Shown one piece after another: positions 1-8,360 of a stretch of 36,060 bases of DNA. This DNA comes from Clostridiales bacterium (lineage in GTDB: Bacteria > Bacillota > Clostridia > Lachnospirales > WQUN01). The position numbers were made by a program, and so were the translations under genes. The number at the start of each line of letters is the position of its first letter. The first letter of the stretch is position 1. The DNA lies in assembly GCA_031270945.1 (NCBI GenBank), contig JAISWZ010000376.1:1-36060 (forward strand), written 5' to 3'. Under the pieces are notes generated by a model. The model did no database searches, was not told where the DNA came from, and worked only from the letters and a program-made list of their open reading frames with translations.

Positions 1-7
1 ATGCAAA

Positions 8-42
8 AAAGGATGCGCGCTCTTTGAGAGTTCGCATCCTTT
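8..42 (-). terminator. Intrinsic terminator after the RdgB-type gene
   Basis: A 10-bp inverted repeat (AAAGGATGCG / CGCATCCTTT) encloses a 15-base loop. Read on the minus strand, the stem is followed by a run of T. It lies about 100 bases after the stop of the minus-strand pyrophosphatase gene, so it probably ends that operon. Confidence 0.75.
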
Positions 43-137
43 GTAAGTTATAGTGCAATTCTCTTCTCGTTGCCCGACTAACAAGCTATGCGGGCTCGCT
101 TCGCTAGCGATGAAAAAAACGCCTTATCTTGCCCTCG

Positions 138-764
138 TTAGCACAGCGAGGCGTACTCTTTGCATTTCAGCGCTTCCCGGAAGAACCTAACCCAACCCTC
201 ATGCCTAAATTCGTCGTATGTATCATCGTAAAAATATTTGCCGCTCTTAATCCGGACTGACAGGCAGTCTAGAGGAAAGCCGTCAACGCGCTTTTCATGC
301 GGCGTATCCGTCAGCAGGAATCTTTCGCTCCAGATATCCGGCGCAAACCTGGTTAAAATCACGTTTTCGCTCACTGCGAAGCAAACCGCGTTGCGATACT
401 GAGCCGTCAGCTTGCCTCCGTACCGCTTTGCCAAGTTTGCGTAATACGCTGTCATCTCAGGATCGGTCAGGCTTTTGCCGTTCACTCGCCTGACATGAAC
501 GCCAGGTTGAAGCTCTGGCGGCACTTCCTCAAAGTATAAGCTGCTGTCCTCTGAAAATACAGGCTTTCCAAGCGCCTTGTAAAACGCCTTCGCTTTGATA
601 ATCGCGTTTTCAAGCGGATTGTCGCCGCTCTCGTCTATGTCAGGCAAAGCAAGGCCGAGTTCCTTTATTCCTGCTACCTCTACATCGAGGGACGAGAGCA
701 GCTTCCTCATATGCTGGACTTTCCCAGGATTGCCCGTGCCGTATAATAGCCGCGTTTTGCTCAC
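138..764 (-). CDS. RdgB/HAM1-type non-canonical purine NTP pyrophosphatase
   Basis: Proteins of this family hydrolyse deaminated purine nucleotides such as dITP and XTP to the monophosphate and cleanse the nucleotide pool in the cytoplasm. The N-terminus shows the substrate-binding TGNPGK motif at residues 10-15. The conserved acidic motif follows as SEDSSLYFEE, where the family usually has (S/D)DSGL. Length (208 aa) is normal. The start is taken as GTG at 764-762 because it overlaps the stop of the upstream kinase-like gene in a GTGA arrangement, with GGGAGG about 7 bases upstream. An ATG five codons earlier (779) is possible. The overlap implies translational coupling with the upstream gene. 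The family assignment is fairly secure, though the protein is diverged from RdgB itself. Confidence 0.82.
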   Translation of the reverse strand: MSKTRLLYGTGNPGKVQHMRKLLSSLDVEVAGIKELGLALPDIDESGDNPLENAIIKAKAFYKALGKPVFSEDSSLYFEEVPPELQPGVHVRRVNGKSLTDPEMTAYYANLAKRYGGKLTAQYRNAVCFAVSENVILTRFAPDIWSERFLLTDTPHEKRVDGFPLDCLSVRIKSGKYFYDDTYDEFRHEGWVRFFREALKCKEYASLC

Positions 765-1587
765 TGCCCTGCCTCCCATTCCTTGATCAGCTGCCGTATC
801 GACTGTTGCCTCATGCCTCGGTCATTGCTTGTTGCCCCCTTTATGACTTCGTACAGCTCCTCGCTCAGCGGCCACTTCTCAAGAGTTCTATCTGAATCGG
901 CAAACAGGCAAAACGCTGTTGCGCCCATGGTGTAAACGTTTGTGATCTCATCAACCACAGCGCCGTCCGTATGCTCTTCTGGCGATAAAAACCGAGTCGA
1001 ACCCCACAAGTCCGCCCGCCCAGAGCAAGGGGACTTTTGATAAAAATCAATGTCGCAGATAACTGTTCGTTTGTTTTCTCTGTCATACATGATGCTGCCG
1101 TCATAAAAGTCAATGGCTACATATCCGCGCTCGGCAACACCCGCTGGAATTCCAATATGTCCGCAAAAATATGCCGCATCGTTTCAAGCGGCAACCGCCT
1201 GAAGGCTTTATAGTCCTCAGGATACATTCCGAGAGCGCAAATGGCGTCTATCCAATCAAACACAATGGCATAACCGCCGCCAGCCTCCTCCGCCTTGACA
1301 AACCTGATCAGCATGAGATGCGCCAAGTCCATATATACGGGGACGGTTGCTTTCAGCCTCTCTACTGCGTCCGCAACGATTCCATCGTACTCAGCAGTTG
1401 GCGCTCCCGCAAATTTCACAAAGTATCGTTTCCCGTTATCAGCGGTTACGCCAAAGCAGATGTTTCCGCTGTCCTGAGCGTCAAAGACTTTGAAAACTCG
1501 GCCGTATCGGCAAATGAAGCCAAAATCAAAAGGCGCCTTGAGCTTCAGAGAAACTCCGTCAATGTTCTGGATACAGGAGTTCTGCAT
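761..1587 (-). pseudogene. Kinase-like protein split by a frameshift
   Basis: Two frames together encode one protein of about 270 aa. The N-terminal part (1587 to about 1125) has a lysine in a VKF context and ends in LEFQRVLPSADM. The C-terminal part continues in another frame as ERGYVAIDFYDGSIMYDREN, then VICDIDFYQKSP, WGSTRFLSPEE and TNVYTMGATAF. These resemble the catalytic, DFG-like and APE-like segments of a small protein-kinase-like or phosphotransferase-like family of Firmicutes. The frame change falls near 1125-1133. It could be a mutation or a sequencing error. The RBS (GGGTGG) sits before the ATG at 1587. The last codons overlap the pyrophosphatase start, so the two genes formed one operon. 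The natural substrate cannot be told. Confidence 0.72.
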
Positions 1588-1618
1588 ATTATTTCCACCC
1601 GCTTTCGGTGTTTCACTT

Positions 1619-1689
1619 GAGCATATCCCATTTTAGCCAGAAATGCAAGTCAAATTCCTGTGCTCGGATATAATTTGGGGATATGCTCT
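1619..1689. repeat. Family 1 palindromic repeat, short copy
   Basis: The ends GAGCATATCCCA and TGGGGATATGCTCT are inverted to one another, with about 45 bases between. This matches the terminal sequences of the other family 1 copies in the window. Confidence 0.75.
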
Positions 1690-2498
1690 AAAACATTGTT
1701 CTTTGTTTCAATTTGCCCTAAGCGCAACCTCATTTCATGATAGTCGACTTATTTCCCAAATATTCTATCAATTAACGGTATCCAAGTTGACCACACACTC
1801 ACGCAATCCGGCCAATCCAAAGAGTTATAGCTAAATATTATTATACTTTGCCACAATATGCTGTCAATACAAATAAACTTTTAAAAAATATTTGCTTTTT
1901 CACACTGGCCAAGTTTTCTTGCAGCCTGTTCGCCGCCTCATCGGCCAGCGCACTTAAAGCGTCTGCTATGCCGTACGAAAATGGGGTACTGCCATTCCTT
2001 TCAGAGGCTCAGTGGAGGCGTAATCCAGGTTGATATACGCGCTGACTGGCGCACCCCAAAGGCGCGACTCCAAAAGCGCCAACGCCGGGTGATTCGCGGA
2101 CGTCTGCGGGCTTCTTGTCTACAATAAGCGCTTATGGCTGATAGAGGCGCTGGAGGCTGTACCCATGTTCGCGACACCATGAGCCTTTAGCGCTTGGTGA
2201 GTCATACGCGCCTGCGGGCTTGAAGCAATAAATAAGCGCCTGCCAACCTTATGCCTAGCGACTAACCCCATGATCTCGTCAAGTCCGAGCCCGTTCATCC
2301 AACCGACTGAGCACCCCTGAATTGCATCTTTCTTGATATCATGCGCTTTCATAATCCCCTGTAGCGCTGAACCCCCTTGTATAAGTTAAGCGCTGCCCCC
2401 TGCATAAGCGCTGCGCCTGGCGCTGAAAGTTTCGGCCTACGCCTAAAAATCCCGGATTTCTGGGTTTTGTCCTGGCTAAAGCCTTACTCCAACATTTT

Positions 2499-2522
2499 GC
2501 GCTGATCTAAAAGGATCAGCGC
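2499..2522. repeat. Perfect hairpin in gene-poor stretch
   Basis: GCGCTGATC and GATCAGCGC form a 9-bp perfect stem around a 6-base loop (TAAAAG). No T-run follows on either strand, so it is not a typical terminator. Function unknown. Confidence 0.5.
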
Positions 2523-3297
2523 TCAAGATCGCAGTCAAGTATTCAAGCCTGGATTTCTTGGCTTTATCTTGGCTAAATCACCAGTTGCGGATGTGTTTTT
2601 CTCGAAATCGAATTATGGCACAAAATCTCAGCGACAAAGCAAAACTCTGCGCTTGTTGAGGAAACGAAGCTGTATGACACGCCTAACCGATTAATTTTTG
2701 ATACCTATTTTTGAGAACGCATCATGCCGTCAAATGCAAAATCTTTTTGAAACTACCAAATATTTCTACTAAAGTGCCGCTATATTTCGACGATAAAAGA
2801 ATTAGAAGCAACAACGCAATGATATTCACTTATGTCCTCAAATGGCGCAACCTGCCGGAAGGAAGCGTTATTTAAGGCTCTACGTAGCGAGAAGTCACGG
2901 TCATCACACAAAAACACGCAAGATTTGCCGAGGCAGCTTGGTGCGCTGGAAACAATAGCTGTCGCTTGGCAAAGGAAACGGACGAACGTGCCGCGAATCG
3001 CGGCAAAGTGAAATTCCTAAAGCTTGACGTGCGGAGAGCGGCTAGACTTTTACGCCAATCACGCCTTATATCACAAGCGAAAATGATGAACTGAAGAAAG
3101 GCTTGCTGGATTGTTCATAGGCGGCGCTTGAAGTCGGGAACTTGTTTTTTTCAAGGCCTGAAAAAGTTCGGTTGGCTGATCCCCAATCGCGGCTCAAGCT
3201 CGCTTTTAAAATACGCTCAGACTGCTAAATCGCGCAAGCATCGGCAGCAAGCCAAACAAATCACTTTCAGATTTTCGATTGCGCACATCCCAAGCTA

Positions 3298-3339
3298 AGA
3301 GCATATCCCAAAATTAATTCCTGGTTTGGGATATGCTCT
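3298..3339. repeat. Family 1 palindromic repeat, minimal copy
   Basis: This is the shortest copy, with 15-bp arms (AGAGCATATCCCAAA and its complement) around a 12-base centre. Only the terminal arms remain, so it defines the conserved ends of the family. Confidence 0.82.
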
Positions 3340-3767
3340 AAGACGACAAACGCACTCAAGTTGATCAAGTCGACCAATGCCCCAAAGAATGGCTGATGCC
3401 CTAATTGAGAGCCAGCCATAAGCAACAAAAGCGCCAGCGCATCTCTTGAATGGCAGGCGATGGCTCCCTGCCCTTCTAAAGATAACGCCTACGCAGAGTA
3501 CAACACGAGGAAGCCTGACAGAGCGTTTTTATTCGATGTATGCACCGCTCTGGAAGGTTAATTCCGCAAAAGATTCGCAGTCCCATTAGCCGCTCTTCCC
3601 AGGCCAAGAGCCTTGAGGTAGGCGGCCAGCAAAAGCATGTTCCAGGCGGCATGCCGCCCTTTGAAGACGCATTGCCCTGTGTTGTCTTCATCCGGAGCAT
3701 GGAAACACTATTAGACGCTTAAACGGCAATCCACAACCCTCAGAACACGCACGTTGACCGCAGAAAC

Positions 3768-3799
3768 AAAAGGCCTCAGCTCACGCTGAGGCCTTTTTG
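3768..3799 (-). terminator. Bidirectional terminator after SWIM gene
   Basis: A 13-bp perfect stem (AAAAGGCCTCAGC and its complement) with a four-base loop is flanked by A and T runs, so it can work on both strands. It lies about 70 bases beyond the stop of the minus-strand SWIM gene. Confidence 0.8.
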
Positions 3800-3800
3800 C

Positions 3801-3868
3801 AGTCTTTTTTGCTTTTTGTTTTTGTTTTTTGTTTTTTTGTCTTTTGTTTTTTTGTCTTTTGTTTCTTA
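3801..3868. repeat. T-rich low-complexity tract
   Basis: The plus strand is an imperfect repetition of TTTTTTG and TCTTTTG units. It abuts the stop codon of the SWIM protein gene and lies inside its 3' untranslated region. Such tracts are prone to slippage. Confidence 0.6.
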
Positions 3869-5428
3869 CAGGTACTTCTTCAGCATCTCAAGGAGGGTCC
3901 TCCTCTGGGGGTAGAGCCCGCAGATGGTTTTGATCAAGTTTTCGGCAGCGCCGCCAGCCGCGATGTAAGCTTCCAGGTAGGAGCAGACGCTAAGGCAGCC
4001 CTTCCTGGCCCTGGCGGCGTATGCAAGCGACAAGATCTTGTTCTCCATTAAGTCGCTAGCGGCAGATGCGTACTCGGGGAGCAGGTGCTGGTACATGTCC
4101 TTTATCTTTGCAGTGTTTTCAAGGCAGATATCCAAGAGCTCCTTCTTTGCGTCCTCCAGCTTGAAGACTTCTTCCATGAACTCCGCTCCGGCTTTCTTGG
4201 CGCGAGTGATCATGTGCGCCCTCTTTTTGCTCCATTCTTCCTCGCTGAAAAGGGCTTTCAGCTTTACGTAAGAGTCCAGGTCCGAGGCGGCGAAGGCCCG
4301 CTCTTCGTACACTGCCTTAAGCTTCTTGATATCGCCGGTCTTTTCCAAGGCCTCACAGCGGAACGTGAAGAGCTCGTCAGGGTTTCCCGCCTCTTCGCAA
4401 ACGCTCAAGACCTTTTCGTATTCCGCCGTGGCAATGTAAGCTTCCACGAGGATCTTCCTGCGAAACCCTTCGTTCAAGCGGCTGTCAAAGTAGCCGTCGC
4501 TCTTTTCCAAGTGATCCGCCAGGTTAATCAGCACGCTAAGCTTGTGGTCAACAGACATGGCCTCGGCCAATACGGCCAATTGGTCGAGCTTGCAGATGTT
4601 CCTGTCATTCAAGGCCAGAACGGATAATGCCTGGAAGAAGTCGTAGAGCAGGATGTTATGCTCCCCTTTTATAAACCTGGGCACCGTCTTTTCAAGCATC
4701 GACAAGAACTCGTAGCCCAGAATCGGGTCAGTCACGCACAAGTCCGCAAGCTCCTTCACTTTGCTGATGCTGTCTGCTATCTCAAGCCTTACCGTCTGCT
4801 CACTTGCGCGGATCACGCCATCAATCTCAACCAAGGAGTCCAGCCTCATGGACTGGAGCATCATAGCCTTATGTATCTCCTTGCTTGACAAGGCCTCTCC
4901 AGCCAGCTTATCCAGTATCCCCAGACCCGCGTCTCTTCCGGCAGCTTCCTTCTCCGTAATCGTGCGGGTGGCTTTCGCCAGGTTTACAATCTCAGTCGCG
5001 ACAGTCCTCGCATACTTGAGCGAGTTGTCCTTTGGGGCGTAGCGGATCAGGATTTCCTTCCCCGTCCGCTTGTTGCTTAGCGCGTACTCCAGCGCCAGTT
5101 CAGCCAACTCGCTCCTGCTCAACTCCCCTATGAGCTTTTTGAGCTTCCTGTCGTCATTCTCCATGTGGAGCTCGTTTTCAAGCATCTTCTGCAGCGCAAT
5201 CTGAGCCGCTGTTATGTGCGAGCACACAGCCTTGCCGCAGTTGCACTCAGCGTAGAACAGGCTTCCTTTGTTGTCCAGGACAGTCCTGACCATGAAGCCT
5301 TCAATGACGACATCCCACTGGTTTTCATCAGTCTCTTTGAAATCGCCAACGTACCCGTCTGTTATCAGCCTTTTTGCCTCCCGGCTCTTGCCTTCTGGCA
5401 TGGTGTCCTCCAAGAAAACCGTAGCCAC
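3866..5428 (-). CDS. SWIM zinc-finger domain protein
   Basis: The N-terminal 75 residues hold a SWIM zinc-binding motif: C62, C64, C69 and H71 in ECNCGKAVCSH, matching CxCxnCxH. SWIM domains bind nucleic acid or protein and often occur beside helicases. The remaining 450 residues are helical, rich in Leu, Glu and Lys, with pairs of short helices that could form repeat units, and no enzyme motif was seen. The start is GTG at 5428-5426, with GGGAGG about 7 bases upstream. A promoter and a leader hairpin lie upstream. No SNF2 partner is adjacent, although SWIM proteins are often found with one. Cellular role unknown. Confidence 0.82.
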   Translation of the reverse strand: MATVFLEDTMPEGKSREAKRLITDGYVGDFKETDENQWDVVIEGFMVRTVLDNKGSLFYAECNCGKAVCSHITAAQIALQKMLENELHMENDDRKLKKLIGELSRSELAELALEYALSNKRTGKEILIRYAPKDNSLKYARTVATEIVNLAKATRTITEKEAAGRDAGLGILDKLAGEALSSKEIHKAMMLQSMRLDSLVEIDGVIRASEQTVRLEIADSISKVKELADLCVTDPILGYEFLSMLEKTVPRFIKGEHNILLYDFFQALSVLALNDRNICKLDQLAVLAEAMSVDHKLSVLINLADHLEKSDGYFDSRLNEGFRRKILVEAYIATAEYEKVLSVCEEAGNPDELFTFRCEALEKTGDIKKLKAVYEERAFAASDLDSYVKLKALFSEEEWSKKRAHMITRAKKAGAEFMEEVFKLEDAKKELLDICLENTAKIKDMYQHLLPEYASAASDLMENKILSLAYAARARKGCLSVCSYLEAYIAAGGAAENLIKTICGLYPQRRTLLEMLKKYL

Positions 5429-5452
5429 TTTTATTCCTCCCTAATTCAGCGG

Positions 5453-5485
5453 GCGAAAACATGTTGGTTTTGCCGATGTTTTCGC
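5453..5485 (-). promoter_or_regulatory. Leader hairpin before SWIM gene
   Basis: GCGAAAACAT and ATGTTTTCGC form a perfect 10-bp stem around 13 bases in the 5' leader. The stem ends about 10 bases before the Shine-Dalgarno sequence. It may protect the message or affect translation, but no known riboswitch was recognised. Confidence 0.45.
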
Positions 5486-5537
5486 ATGCACGCATAATAT
5501 TCAAGCGATTTCTCGCTTTTTTGATTTTTTCTGATAG

Positions 5538-5566
5538 ATTGTAACATAATGATCGTCAATATTCAA
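5538..5566 (-). promoter_or_regulatory. Promoter of SWIM gene
   Basis: On the minus strand TTGAAT (5566-5561) and TACAAT (5543-5538) are separated by 17 bases, a good vegetative promoter. Transcription would begin near 5531, giving a leader of about 100 bases. Confidence 0.65.
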
Positions 5567-6060
5567 CCATGCACTTTCACGTTTGGCGAGTTATAGATTA
5601 TTGGGCAACATTAGACCCAATTAGAAGTTCAATCGGTCAAAAATCGCATGGATCCAGCATTTTTCTCAAGTTTTCGCATGTTTTTTCCGGTCTGGGAACC
5701 GCATTTAATAAAACAAGCAAGCGTGTCAAATATTTACTTGAAACTCGTGTTTTCTGCTCTAAATTTATCGATTTTTGTTGAAAATTCAACCTTTTTATCA
5801 ATTTGCGCCCCACTGCCAGTTCAAGAAAATTTCCAGCAGAACCCCTAAGCTGAAACTTTATGGAAATCTCGTCTTTAAAATTTAGGAATCCCATGTTTGA
5901 GCCGTTTCATGCTATATTGCCAGCGCCTCTTGCATAAGCGCTAGCGCCCAGCGCCCCCTTTTCTGTTTACCCACATGCAGAAATGCAAAGATTAAATCAA
6001 AGACAAACTCCCTACCGCGTCTTTTTAGGGGACTGAACATTCCCTTGCTTATTTTGGCAG

Positions 6061-6089
6061 TTGAAGCTCAATATTTTCAATGCTACAAT
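6061..6089 (+). promoter_or_regulatory. Promoter of the IS630-type gene
   Basis: TTGAAG and TACAAT are separated by exactly 17 bases. The predicted start of transcription near 6096 lies after the ATG at 6080, so that ATG cannot be used and the ATG at 6134 becomes the likely start. Confidence 0.65.
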
Positions 6090-6133
6090 GGACCCAGCCA
6101 GAATCAAGAACACAGAAAGGAGCAATTCGAGAT

Positions 6134-7291
6134 ATGGTCGATATGGGCATACGGCCTCGCGCGTTTTCAGAAGAAGAAATAGCCAGATTGAATCATGCGG
6201 CGGTGAACACCTACAACCGGACAGAGGCGAATAATGCCTTGATACTGCTCTCGGATGAGGGCAGCATTGACCCTCCGCCAAACATCTCGAAAATCTCAAG
6301 CATCCCTAACGAGACAAAAGAAGCGGTTAGGCTAGCCTTTCAAAACCATGGGCTGGAAGCGGCCTTGAAGAGGAAGGAGCGAGGAGACGCCACTCGCATC
6401 CCTGGCATTACAGGAGACTTCGAAGCCAGATTGCTGTGCCTGGCTTGCGAATCCTCTGCCACCCTTAGATCCCTTTCTGATGTGACCGTCAAAGACAAGC
6501 TTATCGACAGCATCTCCACTTCAACAGTTTGGCAGATCCTCAACTCAAACGAGGTAAAGCCGCACATGTTCTCCGACCTCCAAAGCAACGGCTTCCGTGA
6601 TGAATCGAATATGCGGCAACTAAGGGAAGTGTTGGGATACTACCGCTTGCCCTACAATATAGACCTCCCTATCATATGCCAGGCGGACAAGCCCTTCAGC
6701 CTTTTGGCCAGGCGCCATTCCGTCGCCCGCTCCGCTCCTCTGAGCAAAAATCCCTTGGAAACATTTGATAAGTATGACGTCAACCCGGCAAGCGGAGATC
6801 CATCCATCTACATGTACACGGAGCCCCTGACTGGGTGGTGCAAGGCTGTCGCAAAAGAAAGCTCAGATATCAGCAACATGGGCAGCGACTTGCTTGAGAT
6901 AAGAGTAAGGTTCGGAACTTCGGAAAATATCAGGCTTGTCATAAACGACCTGGACACCACAAAAGATACGCCAGTCTTCCAGAAAGTCAAGAAGATCACA
7001 ACCGCCGCCATGCTTTACAACACCTATCGTTTCATCATAATGCCAGAATGCGGAAGCTGGCTGAACATAGCGGAGTGCGAGCTGGCCCGCGCGTTTCGGG
7101 AATGCCTCAGCGACCTGAAATCCCCAAGCGTTGACGAAATCAACGAGAGGCTGGCTATATGGATAGCTGACAGGCACAAGAGCCTTTTGGGCATCAACTG
7201 GCAGCGCAAGGTCAACAACAAAATTGAGCTATACCGCTTGTATCCAGAGAGAGTCATGGCAAGCGACGCTCCCAAGTTTCGGACTTGTTGA
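6134..7291 (+). CDS. Diverged IS630-family transposase
   Basis: Sequence order matches IS630 (Tc1/mariner-type) transposases. An N-terminal region that would be the DNA-binding part is followed by an RNase H-like core with D185 (QADKP), D272 (INDLDT) and E314 (GSWLNIAECEL). The D-to-E distance of 42 is the usual one. The protein ends with the typical IxWQRKVNNKIELYRLYP. The usual DNLNTH motif has become NDLDTT, and the first motif lacks the normal DEKP. The start at 6134 (AGGAG about 12 bases upstream, 385 aa) is preferred. No matching terminal inverted repeats were found at either flank. The gene also has its own good promoter. It may be an orphan or domesticated transposase. Confidence 0.78.
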   Translation: MVDMGIRPRAFSEEEIARLNHAAVNTYNRTEANNALILLSDEGSIDPPPNISKISSIPNETKEAVRLAFQNHGLEAALKRKERGDATRIPGITGDFEARLLCLACESSATLRSLSDVTVKDKLIDSISTSTVWQILNSNEVKPHMFSDLQSNGFRDESNMRQLREVLGYYRLPYNIDLPIICQADKPFSLLARRHSVARSAPLSKNPLETFDKYDVNPASGDPSIYMYTEPLTGWCKAVAKESSDISNMGSDLLEIRVRFGTSENIRLVINDLDTTKDTPVFQKVKKITTAAMLYNTYRFIIMPECGSWLNIAECELARAFRECLSDLKSPSVDEINERLAIWIADRHKSLLGINWQRKVNNKIELYRLYPERVMASDAPKFRTC

Positions 7292-7303
7292 GAGTGTATT
7301 TAT

Positions 7304-7331
7304 AAAAAGCTTTGCGCCTGCGGCGCAAAGC
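7304..7331 (-). terminator. Terminator after HAD gene
   Basis: GCTTTGCGCC and GGCGCAAAGC form a 10-bp stem with a three-base loop. On the minus strand it is followed by TTTTT. It lies 77 bases beyond the stop of the minus-strand HAD gene and would also impede read-through from the transposase side. Confidence 0.75.
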
Positions 7332-7407
7332 CATAACCGGATTCCGGATCCTATAAAAGCGTTTTAAGCCCTTCTCGGAAAACCTAACACTTTGCAAAAT
7401 CCTATCT

Positions 7408-8052
7408 TCAAGCCATTTTCAGCAAACTTGCCACTTCTTCCAAGCTTTCAAACACATCCTCGGCGCTTATCCAATCTGGCGCAGGAAGCAAATCTGGAAC
7501 GCACACCACTTTCATTCCCGCATCTCTAGCAGATTGAGCGCCTCTAGGAGAGTCTTCCACTGCGAGGCAGGCTTCAGGCAAAACTTCAAGGAGCTTTGCC
7601 GCCAATAGGTACGGTTCTGGATACGGCTTCCCTTGTGAGGCTTCTCCCCCGCAAACCATGACTTTTGCCAGTTCATCCAATCCAGCGGACCTAAGGGTTG
7701 CCTCTGCTGATTTTCTTCTGGTGGAAGTGCATACCGCCACTTTTGCGTTAACGGCTTTTGCCGCTTCCAGAAGCGAGAACAGCCCCTTTTTGACCCCTAT
7801 CCCGCCTGTCGCCCGCTTTATCTCAAGAAGCTGGGACATCTTCGTAAGCAGCTGCCTTGGCTCAACCCCTGGGCAAGCAACCCTCATCAGTTCAAGAGTC
7901 TCCTGTGTTCCAGCGCCGATCATGCTAAGGAGCGCTTCTCTGGAAAACTTTCCTCCGGCTTCTATTGCGGCGTCTTCCAACAGCTCGATGATAACTCGCT
8001 CGGTGTCTACTATCGTTCCGTCCATGTCCAAAATGACTGCCTCATATTTCAT
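7408..8052 (-). CDS. HAD-superfamily phosphatase, beta-phosphoglucomutase-like
   Basis: All four haloacid dehalogenase motifs are visible. Motif I is LDMDGT, with nucleophile D9 and general acid D11. Motif II is the CTST segment, motif III includes the lysine of QGKPYPEPY, and motif IV is VEDSPRG. A helical cap of about 75 residues is inserted after motif I, typical of subfamily I phosphatases and phosphoglucomutases. The length (214 aa) is usual. AGGAGG stands 6 bases before the ATG. The substrate is likely a small phosphorylated sugar or nucleotide, but cannot be inferred further. A family 1 repeat lies just upstream of the gene. Confidence 0.88.
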   Translation of the reverse strand: MKYEAVILDMDGTIVDTERVIIELLEDAAIEAGGKFSREALLSMIGAGTQETLELMRVACPGVEPRQLLTKMSQLLEIKRATGGIGVKKGLFSLLEAAKAVNAKVAVCTSTRRKSAEATLRSAGLDELAKVMVCGGEASQGKPYPEPYLLAAKLLEVLPEACLAVEDSPRGAQSARDAGMKVVCVPDLLPAPDWISAEDVFESLEEVASLLKMA

Positions 8053-8073
8053 TTAGCGCCTCCTGTATTGCTA

Positions 8074-8146
8074 AGAGCATATCGCAAAATTCCGAAATTG
8101 CGCCGGATTTTTCCGGCACCTCGGATAAAATTTTGGGATATGCTTT
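8074..8146. repeat. Family 1 palindromic repeat, medium copy
   Basis: The ends AGAGCATATCGCAAAATT and AATTTTGGGATATGCTTT flank a centre with GCCGGATTTTTCCGGC, itself an inverted repeat. It lacks the middle block seen in the long copies at 14543, 25058 and 28519. Confidence 0.82.
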
Positions 8147-8214
8147 AAGATCGTCAGCTATATTTGCGATATGGCAACATGAACCGCTTGTCATGTTGCG
8201 CTCGCACTATAGCA

Positions 8215-8242
8215 AACCCCAGCGACTGAGATCGCTGGGGTT
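8215..8242. terminator. Candidate terminator after secreted-protein gene
   Basis: AACCCCAGCGA and TCGCTGGGGTT form an 11-bp perfect stem around 6 bases. T-richness after the stem is weak on both strands. It lies about 120 bases beyond the stop of the minus-strand gene that ends at 8361. Confidence 0.5.
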
Positions 8243-8360
8243 GTTGGCTTTTAGTGCCTTGGAGATATTGTCGCTTTCGCGTATGTGTAGGGGAGCTGGA
8301 TTTCGCCAACTCCCCTTTAGGGCGCATTTTATTGCATGCGCTCTATGTAGCTTGAGCCTA

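Larger units (their letters stand above)
1590..3767. other. Gene-poor 2.2 kb intergenic stretch
   Basis: No reading frame here has both a credible ribosome site and recognisable protein content. The stretch holds two copies of repeat family 1 (1619 and 3298). Between about 2100 and 2530 the word AGCGCT or close variants recurs many times. There is a perfect hairpin GCGCTGATC/GATCAGCGC (2499-2522). Two imperfect copies of a GGATTTCTGGG-type segment sit about 95 bases apart (2452 and 2546). It may be decayed DNA from an old insertion, but no parent gene was recognised. Confidence 0.5.

Noticed and set aside
2119..2352. A 77-codon minus-strand frame in the gene-poor region
   Set aside because: No ribosome site, no recognisable protein features, and it covers the AGCGCT-rich repeat segment.
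3476..3722. Overlapping frames of 60 and 74 codons on opposite strands
   Set aside because: They have odd residue composition (many Cys, Trp, Arg) and no ribosome site; neither resembles a protein.
5637..5894. An 85-codon minus-strand frame
   Set aside because: AT-rich intergenic sequence without a ribosome site, overlapping an opposite frame of similar length.
6080..6133. Upstream ATG start of the transposase gene
   Set aside because: The ATG lies within the -35/-10 spacer of a good promoter, so it would not be in the message.
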